Of a DNA stretch of 64,000 nucleotides, positions 30,226 through 38,574 are shown piece by piece. Below the pieces are notes generated by a model. It was not told where the DNA came from, made no database searches, and saw only the letters and a list, made by a program, of their open reading frames with translations. Origin of the DNA: Legionella bononiensis (GTDB lineage: Bacteria > Pseudomonadota > Gammaproteobacteria > Legionellales > Legionellaceae); NCBI RefSeq assembly GCF_016786215.1, contig NZ_JADOBG010000021.1, positions 186,001 to 250,000 of the forward strand, in the 5' to 3' direction. Both the position numbers and the translations under genes were made by a program. Every line of letters starts with the position of its first letter. Positions within the stretch are counted from its first letter, which is position 1.

Positions 30226-30705
30226 TTATTTCATGTTATTTAAAAAAACAGTATTAATCAGTTGAATGGTTTCATCCCCTTCTTTTAATGTCATATCGAT
30301 TGTAATTGCTCTAACCAGGGCTGGAGTAGCAGTGCTATTAAAATTTGATTGATAATACGTCAATGTAAATCCCGTTACCACATCGCTAAGAGGCTGGGAC
30401 GATATTCCTGTACGAGTGAGTGTTGGCCCAGGACTAACCCAAGTGTAAGTAATTGATTCACCATTTGATGTGGTAAAACTGACATTTGCAGAATTAATCA
30501 CCGAAAAACTTACTGCCTGTTCCAGTTCTTTAGTCATTCGAGCCATCGCCAATGCGGCCTGATTATTTAAACCTGTAACATTTATCCCTGTAAAATAACT
30601 TGTAAATCCCGCATTTAACATCACCGAAGCAATTGAAAAGATGATCCCGGAAAGGACCATTACCATAATCATTTCAATGAGGGTAAAGCCCTTAGTTGTT
30701 CGCAT
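30226..30705 (-). CDS. Minor pilin, MshO-like
   Basis: A type IV prepilin of about 159 residues. The leader MRTTKG is followed by FTLIEMIMVMVLSGIIFSIA, with Glu at mature position 5 as required for assembly. The mature part has a long helix then a beta-rich head (VTGFTLTYYQSN, TIDMTLKEGDETIQLI) typical of MshO/PilW/GspJ pseudopilins. The longer frame starts at 30735; I prefer the ATG at 30705 because it gives a short leader. It overlaps the gene upstream. Confidence 0.78.
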   Translation of the reverse strand: MRTTKGFTLIEMIMVMVLSGIIFSIASVMLNAGFTSYFTGINVTGLNNQAALAMARMTKELEQAVSFSVINSANVSFTTSNGESITYTWVSPGPTLTRTGISSQPLSDVVTGFTLTYYQSNFNSTATPALVRAITIDMTLKEGDETIQLINTVFLNNMK

Positions 30706-31093
30706 AGTTGTATACGTAGGCCTTGATAATGGCATCTCCTGCTCCTGAAACAGTAATCGTAATAATTTTAGGGTTGGTTCCGGATATAATTGGTGTACTC
30801 ACTGTGAAATTATTGGCAGCAGCGTAGGTCGAAAGAGGAGTGCATATTGCTAAACCAGGGGAAGTAGTGCATGGATCAGAAAGTGTTGTATACCCATTGA
30901 TGGAGCGATTCATCAAAATAATTTGCATCCGCGCATTGGCAAGAAAACTTGCCTGAGTAATCGATGTGGGTGTATTGGCACGACTGAGGGATTCATTCAG
31001 ACCAACCAATAATCCTCCGGCAATAATGCCAATCAGTACAACGAAAGCGATCAGTTCAATCAGGGTAAAGCCTTGTTGTAATCCTTTTCTCAT
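30692..31093 (-). CDS. Minor pilin, MshD-like
   Basis: A 133-residue prepilin with leader MRKGLQQG and helix FTLIELIAFVVLIGIIAGG. It carries two cysteines (DPCTTSPGLAICTP) that may form a disulfide in the head. Its place between the mshP-like and mshO-like genes and its IINGY-like SINGYTTLSDPC region fit MshD. The GTG at 31102 is an alternative start, but the ATG at 31093 has an AGGTG site at good spacing. Confidence 0.75.
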   Translation of the reverse strand: MRKGLQQGFTLIELIAFVVLIGIIAGGLLVGLNESLSRANTPTSITQASFLANARMQIILMNRSINGYTTLSDPCTTSPGLAICTPLSTYAAANNFTVSTPIISGTNPKIITITVSGAGDAIIKAYVYNYANN

Positions 31094-31102
31094 GGTGTTC
31101 AC

Positions 31103-32608
31103 CTAATGATTACGCCAGACAGTAGGAGTTGCACTTACTGCACCTCCGCCACCTGGAATACCCGTCACCGAGTTTAATGTAAAAGTCCCTCCCAAAGCGG
31201 TGCTTGTCCAATTAGTACCATCAAAATGATAGGCATTAGCAGAACTGGAACCAACGGCCATACAATCATTAGTTGCATTACAATGGACTCCTAATAAATT
31301 GACAGAGCTTGGGGCTGTTTGGGCAACACAGGAGGCAGCGGAAGTGATAGGTAATGAACATTTAAAATTAACCCCATTATTCCCTACCAAAATACACAGA
31401 CTGGTATTTGGACAATGTACGGAATTTAATGAATTATTAGTCAGAGTATAAGGACCAGTCCACGCTCCATTGAAATAGTACACACGTCCATTACTTCGTA
31501 CTGCAACACAACTATTCGTTTGAGGGCAATCTACATCATTCATAGTACTGGCCAGACTAGTCAGATTATTAAATGGGACTGTGGTATTCGAAGAAAAATT
31601 GTAGGCACGATTACTTCCTACCGACATACAAACACCACTGATACAGCTCACGCCTAGCAGGTTAAAATTATTGCTGGCGAGATAAGAAAAAGTCGCAGGA
31701 AAAGTATAACGATACATCAATCCCCTTGGAGGTGATACACCACTGCCAACTATCCAGCAATTGGTGCTTGTATCGCAGGAAACATCTTGAAAACCTCCAC
31801 CGGATATACCCGACAATGCCAGTGCTCATGACACACCATTATATAAATAAATTGAACCAACTGAAGCAGAAGTGCTTCCGACAGCAATTCCGTTAGTCAA
31901 GGTATTGAATATTCCTGTAAAGGTAAAATTGACTGGTCCTGTCAACACGGTTGACCACGAAGAACCATCAAACTTGAGGATAACACCACTGGTGCTGCTG
32001 TTAACCCCTGCGGCAAAATAAGTCGAAGGATTAGATAATAATACCGCCTGTGACAATGTAACCTGGCCACTGGGTGATGTTGCTGAGGGGGAGCTTCCCT
32101 GACCGATAATAATATATTGAATCTGACTTGCGGAAGCACCGCTGGAGTGAGCTGCTGCTGCAGTACCATTTTGCCCTCGACGGGCATGTTGCAATGTTGC
32201 TCCACTGATTCCATCGTAGTATATGGTCTCTGAATCAACAGTAATCGCGCCAAATGTCGCTAAACCCGAAACTGAATTTAAAGGAATTACAGTCGATGAA
32301 GCGGTTATAGCAGAAGATAGAGTAGTAGAACCAGTATTTTTAGTACAACTGTACTGATACTCCCCTTGCCCGCTGACAGTAACTGCTGGCTGCCAACTCC
32401 CGTCACACCATGCTGTTGCAAGTGTGAGCTCGTAGGTTCCTTGTTCAATGCCTGTCTGTGCCAGATCGTAAGCACGATTTGCAGAAATGGAACTGACACT
32501 CGAATTCGTGCCACTGAGTGTCATCGCAACAAATGCACTTGCAAGTGCGGCTACAATAACCAGGAGTATGGCAATAACCATCATTAAAAAACCGCGCTGA
32601 TTATCCAT
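31103..32608 (-). pseudogene. MshP/PilX-like minor pilin fused to Cys-rich repeat domain, split by in-frame TGA
   Basis: The frame is open from 32608 to 31103 except for one TGA at 31826-31828. The upstream part (260 residues) has a prepilin-like start, QRGFLMMVIAILLVIVAAL, and an ANRAYDLAQTGIEQG block typical of MshP/PilX. A Ser/Thr-rich middle domain and the first beta repeat follow. The downstream part (about 240 residues) continues the same repeats: Cys pairs (VSCDTSTNCW, VDCPQTNSC, VHCNATNDC), AVGS, then FxGxxW. The TGA falls exactly where the repeat calls for Trp (YNGVS-stop versus FDGSSW, FNGAW, FDGTNW), so TGG to TGA is the simplest origin. It could be a real nonsense mutation, a sequencing error, or a read-through site. 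Confidence 0.75.
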
Positions 32609-33017
32609 TCACAAACCCCGTTTCAGGTGCCACTGTCAGCGCGTTTGAACCTTCACCTGTTGCAGTCACTGTAATAGTCGCTGTGGATGAATTGGATGGA
32701 GTACCTGATGCATCAAAAGTGATGCTGCTGCCGGATAAAGAAACCCCTGCCGGCATGGCAACGTTGACTGCACCTCGAGGAGGGGTTGGAGATATAAAAT
32801 AATTAGTCGCGGAAATATTGATGGTATAAGATGTATTTAAGCTCATGGCCAACGTTTGAGTGTAACGAATATCTCTCTTTAATTGCTCCGAGATTGAAAT
32901 TAAATTAAAGCTTCCCGCAGAAGGGTAATTCATGATTACCGCTACAGCTAAAATACTAATCACAACGAGGACCGCAATAAACTCGATAAGGGTAAAACCG
33001 TGTGTAGGTCGCATCAT
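32601..33017 (-). CDS. Minor pilin, MshC-like (GspH/FimT type)
   Basis: A 138-residue prepilin with leader MMRPTHG and helix FTLIEFIAVLVVISILAVAV, Glu at mature position 5. The region SISEQLKRDIRYTQTLAMSLN is the GspH/FimT/MshC helix. The head is beta-rich and Ser/Thr-rich. It follows the mshA-like gene after 108 bases and overlaps the mshP-like gene by eight bases. It is probably a priming or tip-proximal subunit. Confidence 0.8.
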   Translation of the reverse strand: MMRPTHGFTLIEFIAVLVVISILAVAVIMNYPSAGSFNLISISEQLKRDIRYTQTLAMSLNTSYTINISATNYFISPTPPRGAVNVAMPAGVSLSGSSITFDASGTPSNSSTATITVTATGEGSNALTVAPETGFVNG

Positions 33018-33125
33018 ATTCTACCCTGCTCCATCTCCTTTACACGCTGATTGAAGTACCTGGCTCAAATTATGTTGGTCAGTCGGACTATACAGTCCTT
33101 ATTATAAAGCAGTAACCTCAATGGT

Positions 33126-33509
33126 TTAATTAATGCCCATCCCGCTAAATGTAGCAGTTACAGCAGTTCCACCAGTAGGTGTAAAAGTTAATGTACACGT
33201 TGCCGTAGCGCCTGCTGCTATTGGGGCTGGAGTTATTGCGTATAACCCACCGTTAGTAGGCATGCCACCAGCCAATACCCCCCATGTATTGCAATTAGTT
33301 ACAGCAATTCCTTTCGCACTATTGGCGGTTCGTGCAGCAAAATTAACCGACATGGCAGACGATAACCCTCCTGCAACACCATTAACTGCTGCTTGAGCAG
33401 CATCAGATTTTAAGTCAATATAAAGAGGTACTGCTACCACGGATAAAATACCCAAAATTACAATAACCATTACTAATTCAATCAGGGTAAAGCCTTTGTT
33501 CAAGTTCAT
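33126..33509 (-). CDS. mshA: MSHA-type pilin, probable major subunit
   Basis: A 127-residue prepilin: leader MNLNKG, helix FTLIELVMVIVILGILSVVAVP, then YIDLKSDAAQAAVNGVAGGL, the segment typical of MshA-type pilins. The head is Ala/Gly/Thr-rich with two cysteines (NCNTW, ATCTLTF) placed for a disulfide. Its compact size and flanking intergenic gaps (108 and 263 bases) suit a strongly and separately expressed major pilin. Major status is inferred; the other candidate is the gene at 33773-34225. Confidence 0.78.
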   Translation of the reverse strand: MNLNKGFTLIELVMVIVILGILSVVAVPLYIDLKSDAAQAAVNGVAGGLSSAMSVNFAARTANSAKGIAVTNCNTWGVLAGGMPTNGGLYAITPAPIAAGATATCTLTFTPTGGTAVTATFSGMGIN

Positions 33510-33731
33510 CAGTCACTCCCATATAAAACACGTACAGATCACATCGTTTTGACACTCAAAATCGAGGCAATGCATCCATTTGATTAACTCTCAAGTCCAT
33601 AATTAAGTATAGACCAGGATTTATAGTGAACACAAACTCTATTTATAAAATCAATAAAGCTAAGTAATTGACTAATAGACAATTTTTATCAGATATACAA
33701 TAAATCATTACCTGATTATCCAAAATGCTCA

Positions 33732-33754
33732 ATCCACGATATAAAATTGTGGAT
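33732..33754 (-). terminator. Short hairpin after the first pilin gene
   Basis: ATCCAC pairs with GTGGAT (with two inner A-T pairs and a G-T) about 20 bases after the stop of the pilin at 33773. It is followed only by TGAGCATTTT, so it may be an attenuator or mRNA stabiliser rather than a strong terminator. Confidence 0.4.
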
Positions 33755-33772
33755 GAACGTACGTGTATGTTA

Positions 33773-34225
33773 CTAACAACCGGCCGTATTTATTGCAATC
33801 ACCGGTGCTACACCTGCAGCTGTTGATGCAGTATAAGTAACACTGCACGTAGCAGGAGTTGGCGCACCAGCCGCTTGCCATGTTGCAGTAGTAGCAGTTT
33901 GAGTCAAAGTAAAACCAGGTACCGGTACATAAGATATCGCAACGTTGATACCTCCAGCAGCTGATGCTGGATATTTATGGAGCAAATTTACTGTAGTTCC
34001 ATCCATAATAATAGAGGGTTGAGAATCAAGGTAATTATTTACTATAACGGCTGAATGAGTTATTTGACTGGCTGAAGCCACTGAACCAAAAATACCATTT
34101 ATAGCTGAAATCCGTGCTTGAGTAGTAAAATCATAGTACTTGGGAATTGCCACTGCAGCTAATATTCCTAGTAGTATAATGACAATAATTAATTCGATAA
34201 GAGTAAAACCACGCTGCTTCACCAT
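33773..34225 (-). CDS. Type IV pilin (MshA/MshB-like)
   Basis: A 150-residue prepilin with leader MVKQRG and helix FTLIELIIVIILLGILAAVAIP, followed by KYYDFTTQARISAINGIFGS, again MshA-like. The head contains TATCSVTY and ends in a C-terminal Cys (AINTAGC), the usual placement of the pilin disulfide loop. It precedes the probable mshA by 263 bases, the position mshB has in Vibrio. Either this or its neighbour could be the major subunit. Confidence 0.78.
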   Translation of the reverse strand: MVKQRGFTLIELIIVIILLGILAAVAIPKYYDFTTQARISAINGIFGSVASASQITHSAVIVNNYLDSQPSIIMDGTTVNLLHKYPASAAGGINVAISYVPVPGFTLTQTATTATWQAAGAPTPATCSVTYTASTAAGVAPVIAINTAGC

Positions 34226-34276
34226 TATACTCCCCCAAAAAGTGTAAATAAGTACTGTTTTCTCATCCCTAACAAC

Positions 34277-34744
34277 TTACCACTCATGACAACCCCATAG
34301 ACGCATATCCTGACACCATCTATAAGAACTCACTGTAAATTCAACTATACCCTTATTACAGTATAGATCAACTACAATTTGATGGTCATTTTTTGACCAA
34401 AAATATCGTTTACCACGTACTTTATAGGTCAGTTGATGAAGAACAGGATTATATTGCCAATATCCACTTTCCTGTAGTTCCGGTGACGCGAATCCTGATG
34501 CCTGAAGAATAAAATCAGGTTCATTCAGATAGGAGCAATCAGGATTAGTCTGCTTCAACAGTATGCTTTTTGAATGAACCAGGTTTGTTATCATGTTGAG
34601 ATTCATACTTACGGTTGTTTTTTCTACCGTGGCTTCGAGCAGTTCAAAATAACTTAATAGTGTGCCCGCCAAAATGGCAATCAAACAAAGAACGATTGCA
34701 AGATGCACTCGAGATAATTGGTAGGATCTTCCTAAGTTAATCAT
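34277..34744 (-). CDS. MshF-like bitopic pilus-locus protein
   Basis: A 155-residue protein with one N-terminal membrane helix (about residues 13-35) and a small extracytoplasmic part with Cys residues (NPDCSYL, DLYCNKG, WCQDMRLWGC). The ATG at 34744 overlaps the mshG stop (ATGA), so I prefer it over the longer frame from 34774. It lies between mshG and the pilins, exactly where mshF sits in Vibrio. Weak pseudopilin-like character (YWQYNPVLHQLTYKV) agrees with this, but sequence alone would not identify it. Confidence 0.65.
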   Translation of the reverse strand: MINLGRSYQLSRVHLAIVLCLIAILAGTLLSYFELLEATVEKTTVSMNLNMITNLVHSKSILLKQTNPDCSYLNEPDFILQASGFASPELQESGYWQYNPVLHQLTYKVRGKRYFWSKNDHQIVVDLYCNKGIVEFTVSSYRWCQDMRLWGCHEW

Positions 34745-35967
34745 CGTTTCTGTATCAAACTGGCCATGCTCCACATTGGTAAAAGTACACCAAGAGCAAG
34801 GATTAATACCATTCCCGCCATCACAACCAGTAAAATAGGCTCAATAGCGTCGCTTAATCGGACAATGTCATAATTGATTTCCCTCTGATAATATTCTGCT
34901 ACTTCATCTAATAACTCGTCAATTGTTCCACTTTCTTCACCAAGGCTAATCATCTGTATAATTAAAGGCGGAAATAGCTCTGTTTGAGTGATGGCAGCAG
35001 ATATAGTATTGCCCCGAACGATTAAATCGGTAACCGACTTGATTTTATTTGCGACATAGAGATTTCCCGTTGAAGCACCAACCATTTGAATGCCCTCTAC
35101 AGCAGGAATACCAGCTCGTAAAACCAATGCAAGCAGACGTGCGAAACGAGCAAGAAGAATACGATGGATCAACCAGCCTATGATTGGAATTTTCAGTTGC
35201 AATCGGCCCCAGAAGATAGCCCCTGAATCCGTTTTTAGATAAGCACGAATCCCCAATATAGTGAGTACAGCAAAACCAATCATTAAATACCAATAACTCA
35301 ATATAAAATTGGAACTGGCCATTAGAATACGCGTTGGTAATGGCAACTGACTTTGGAAACTGGCATACAGCTTTGCAAATGATGGAATAACAAAGACGTT
35401 AATGATGAGTAACGCAACCACTATCGCGACGATCACCATGGTTGGATAACGTAAGGCAGTTTTTACCTTTTTGGTAATGTCTACTTCAAGTTCAAGATAA
35501 TCTGCAAGATGTAAGAAAATCCTGTCCAGATTTCCCGTATTTTCCCCCACAATAATCAAATTTAGAAAAAAGTCGGAAAATATATTAGGAAATTGTGCCA
35601 TGGCAACATGAAGTGATGTGCCTTTATTTAAAGTGTGTAGAATTTGAATCAAAGCTTCAGATAAGGTTGTGTTATGAGTTGTTTCAGACAGTCGCTCTAC
35701 TGATGTAGCTAGAGGAATTCCCGCATGAAGCAATGAATACATCTGTCTGCAAAACATATGGAGTTCAGAATGAGGAACTTTAGAATCAAACCACTTAACT
35801 TTTTGTTTGGTGGGAGTTGAGCTAGTAGCCGTTGAGGAGGAAATATCAATAGGAATAAGGTTATCAGCTATTAGTTGATTTGCCAGTTCTTCCGGACTCG
35901 AAGCGTTACGCTGTCCAGATATTGATTTACCATTTTGGTCACGAGCCGTGTAAGTATATTGCGGCAT
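34741..35967 (-). CDS. mshG: Inner-membrane platform protein of the pilus (PilC/GspF family)
   Basis: A 408-residue polytopic platform protein with two T2SF repeats. The start MPQYTYTARDQNGKSISGQ is typical. The first repeat has FCRQMYSLLHAGIPLATSVERL and the second RLLALVLRAGIPAVEGIQ. Membrane helices lie near residues 175-200, 220-240 and 375-400, and SLGEESGTIDELLDEVAEYYQREI is the family end motif. It is the first gene of the minus-strand msh run and diverges from the POT transporter across 198 bases. Confidence 0.92.
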   Translation of the reverse strand: MPQYTYTARDQNGKSISGQRNASSPEELANQLIADNLIPIDISSSTATSSTPTKQKVKWFDSKVPHSELHMFCRQMYSLLHAGIPLATSVERLSETTHNTTLSEALIQILHTLNKGTSLHVAMAQFPNIFSDFFLNLIIVGENTGNLDRIFLHLADYLELEVDITKKVKTALRYPTMVIVAIVVALLIINVFVIPSFAKLYASFQSQLPLPTRILMASSNFILSYWYLMIGFAVLTILGIRAYLKTDSGAIFWGRLQLKIPIIGWLIHRILLARFARLLALVLRAGIPAVEGIQMVGASTGNLYVANKIKSVTDLIVRGNTISAAITQTELFPPLIIQMISLGEESGTIDELLDEVAEYYQREINYDIVRLSDAIEPILLVVMAGMVLILALGVLLPMWSMASLIQKR

Positions 35968-36106
35968 TCCCTATTCCACATAAACGGATTGTTTTATTCA
36001 ATCCTCAAAATTTGCCTTCTCTTGATATAATATCAATCAAATGGGAATAAATGGCAAGAACTGCTGCCAATAATGACGTACAATTCACCCTAATGAATAG
36101 TAAGTG

Positions 36107-36163
36107 TTCACTATGTTTCACACTATGTTATACTTGAAATTAATTAAAACAAAATAGTGTGAA
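36107..36163 (+). promoter_or_regulatory. Inverted repeat and -10-like box before the POT transporter
   Basis: TTCACACTAT (36117-36126) and its exact complement ATAGTGTGAA (36154-36163) flank a TATACT -10-like box (36129-36134). A shorter third copy TTCACTAT starts at 36107. The right arm abuts the start codon, so a bound protein would block transcription or translation of the transporter. No known regulator is assigned. Confidence 0.45.
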
Positions 36164-36165
36164 CT

Positions 36166-37614
36166 GTGTTAAATCAAACTGATAAACATCCAAAATCATT
36201 ACGTATATTTTTTGCTACAGAAATGTGGGAACGATACGGCTTTTACGTGGTGCAGTCATTATTAGCATTGTATCTGGCCTTTCATTTTAAATGGCAGGAT
36301 AAACAAATTTATGCTTTGGTTGGTTCTTTTACGGCACTTACCTACCTCTCACCTTTAGTTGGCGGATGGATCGCTGACAAACTGATTGGTCAAAAAAGAG
36401 CTACATTATTAGGAGCATTCGTTTTATTTTTGAGTTATTGTCTTTTATCAATTCTGGATAATAACCTTGCACTGACCTCATCCCTGGCTGGTATCGCTGT
36501 TGGAACCGGTTTATTGAAGCCGAATATTTCATCACTTCTAGGCAATGAATACCCTGTAGGTTCACCGAGAAGGGAAAGCGGGTTCACCATTTTTTATATG
36601 GGAATAACAACCGGTATTATTTTAGGTACTACCTTACCAAGCCAGTTAACTGAACTGTTTGGTTGGTCAGGCTCTTTTATCAGCGCCGCAATAGGAATGA
36701 TTATTGCCTTTATGGTTTTTCTGTACGGCGTCCACCAATATAAAATAAAAGACTATAATCCTTTTGTTTTTGAATTAAAAAATATTGTGCTTGCAGTCAT
36801 CTTAATGACTGGGTTATGGGCTTTATCGTTTTATATCCTGAATTATCCCAAACTGGCGAATTTAATGTTTGGTTTAGTTGTATTATTTTCTGCCGTATAT
36901 ATTTTATACTCTGTAAATCGTGAAGACTCAAATCAAGCGCGTCAAACATTGGTCATTGGCTTACTGTGCATTATATCAGTGATGTTTTGGGCTTTTTATT
37001 TCCAAATGTTCATGTCATTGACTCTCTTTATTTCCCGAGTAGTGCAACCCACTTTATATGGTATTCAATTCCCACCGCCCTATTACATTACAATACAAAG
37101 TATCGGGATGCTCATTATTGGCTATTTTTTAGCTAAAAAACATCATCATCTTAATCTGATTGAGCGCGGATTAAGTACCGGAAAAAAATTCGTGCTGGCC
37201 ATGATCTTCATGACTATAGCCTATTCCATTATTGCCATGGTAAGCACCTTTAGTAATAAAGCCGTTTTATTATCACCACTTCTTATTATTCCAGCTTATT
37301 TAATGATTTCGTTGGCTGAACTGTTCCTTTCCCCGGTAGGTTTATCAGCAATAACCGTTCTTGCAGATAAAAATAAAGTAAGCACGATGATAGGTATATT
37401 TTTCGTGTCTCTTGGAATCGGTGGGTTTCTGTCTGGAAAATTAGCGTCCTTAACGGCCATTCCTCCAGGTGAAACGAATATCGCCGTACTTAAATCGCTG
37501 TATTCCGCAGCATTTACTCAACAATTAAGCATCCTGTTTATGGCTACTCTGGGATGTCTGGTTCTGTTTGCAGTCATAAAATTTTTGTTAACTCATATTC
37601 AGGTTTCAGAATAA
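36166..37614 (+). CDS. POT/PTR-family proton-dependent peptide transporter
   Basis: A 482-residue membrane protein with about 12-14 helices that imports di- and tripeptides using the proton gradient. The N-terminal EMWERYGFYVVQSLLALYL is the ExxER-type POT motif, and the PTR signature region GTGLLKPNISSLLGNEY is intact. Start is GTG at 36166 with no clear ribosome-binding site. It would suit an organism feeding on amino acids and peptides, in line with the hut genes. It may form a divergent pair with mshG by position only. Confidence 0.9.
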   Translation: MLNQTDKHPKSLRIFFATEMWERYGFYVVQSLLALYLAFHFKWQDKQIYALVGSFTALTYLSPLVGGWIADKLIGQKRATLLGAFVLFLSYCLLSILDNNLALTSSLAGIAVGTGLLKPNISSLLGNEYPVGSPRRESGFTIFYMGITTGIILGTTLPSQLTELFGWSGSFISAAIGMIIAFMVFLYGVHQYKIKDYNPFVFELKNIVLAVILMTGLWALSFYILNYPKLANLMFGLVVLFSAVYILYSVNREDSNQARQTLVIGLLCIISVMFWAFYFQMFMSLTLFISRVVQPTLYGIQFPPPYYITIQSIGMLIIGYFLAKKHHHLNLIERGLSTGKKFVLAMIFMTIAYSIIAMVSTFSNKAVLLSPLLIIPAYLMISLAELFLSPVGLSAITVLADKNKVSTMIGIFFVSLGIGGFLSGKLASLTAIPPGETNIAVLKSLYSAAFTQQLSILFMATLGCLVLFAVIKFLLTHIQVSE

Positions 37615-37688
37615 TGAAGATTAACCCTTTTTATATAGACCATTTGCTGATATCATTTGGCGCTTTTTGATGGAAGATTAACACACCT

Positions 37689-38024
37689 ATGTCTGATCAG
37701 AACCTTATGTTAAATACCTTATTAAAATCACTCGAAGACATCCAGGCAATAGATGTCAAAGTGATTGATGTTCATAAACAAACAACCATTACTGACTATA
37801 TGATTATTGCATCTGGTCGCGCATCACGTCATGTAAAAGCCATAGCTCAAAAAGTAATGGACGATATGAAGATAGCTGGCTTACCTGCACTCAGTTCTAC
37901 TGGACTGGAAAGTGGTGACTGGGCTTTAATTGATTTTGGAGACTTCATCCTTCATGTAATGCAGGCTGAGAGCAGACAATTTTATAATCTTGAAGGATTG
38001 TGGGAAGAGCAACCAGGGTCCTAA
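37689..38024 (+). CDS. rsfS: Ribosome silencing factor RsfS
   Basis: A 111-residue RsfS/Iojap protein that binds L14 and blocks subunit joining in starvation. The hallmark block [25 protein letters not shown] and the end [16 protein letters not shown] are present. It lies directly before rlmH, as in most gammaproteobacteria, with only seven bases between them. It begins the rsfS-rlmH-mrdA-rodA cluster. Confidence 0.94.
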   Translation: MSDQNLMLNTLLKSLEDIQAIDVKVIDVHKQTTITDYMIIASGRASRHVKAIAQKVMDDMKIAGLPALSSTGLESGDWALIDFGDFILHVMQAESRQFYNLEGLWEEQPGS

Positions 38025-38031
38025 ACACGAT

Positions 38032-38502
38032 ATGTTAAAAATTACGGTCATTACCCTGGGTAATAAAATGCCTGACTGGGTAGTTAAAGGCTCAAATGAT
38101 TACATCAAACGATTCAAAGAGGGTATTCAGTTAAAAGTTATTGAAATCCCTCTGATTAGTCGGAGCAAGTCATCTGATCTATCACGAATCATGGAAAAAG
38201 AATCCGCCCTGATCCGTGAAGCATTACCTAATGGTGCACGTATTATTGCTCTGGATATTGAAGGTAAAAGCTTCAGTAGCGAAGAATTAGCCATAAAAAT
38301 TACCCAGTTACAACAGATCTCCAGCCATGTTTGTTTCATCATTGGTGGTCCTGAAGGAATTTCAAGTGAGATCATGCAGCTCAGCGATGAACGTTGGTCC
38401 TTATCCAAACTAACGCTCCCTCATCCAATGGTTCGAATTATTTTATTGGAAACCTTATATCGAGCCTGGACTATTATTAATAACCATCCATATCATAAAT
38501 AG
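38032..38502 (+). CDS. rlmH: 23S rRNA pseudouridine1915 N3-methyltransferase
   Basis: A 156-residue SPOUT-class methyltransferase acting on helix 69 of 23S rRNA. The knot motif [10 protein letters not shown] and the C-terminal [28 protein letters not shown]-type end are characteristic (only the start [18 protein letters not shown] need be read). The frame is open from 37990, inside rsfS, but the ATG at 38032 gives [10 protein letters not shown] and the standard 156 residues. Confidence 0.95.
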   Translation: MLKITVITLGNKMPDWVVKGSNDYIKRFKEGIQLKVIEIPLISRSKSSDLSRIMEKESALIREALPNGARIIALDIEGKSFSSEELAIKITQLQQISSHVCFIIGGPEGISSEIMQLSDERWSLSKLTLPHPMVRIILLETLYRAWTIINNHPYHK

Positions 38503-38574
38503 GGATTGGTAAATAAATCCATTTTAAGTTACTATCAACACCTTGTGTTTGTACCCTAAACTTTACTGTGTGCG

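Noticed and set aside
31826-31828. Selenocysteine reading of the in-frame TGA
   Set aside because: The aligned repeats have Trp, not Cys, at this place, and no SECIS-like hairpin was evident just after it. Trp read-through or a nonsense change is simpler.
33133-33396. Plus-strand 87-codon frame opposite the mshA-like gene
   Set aside because: Shadow of the Ala/Thr/Pro-rich pilin coding strand.
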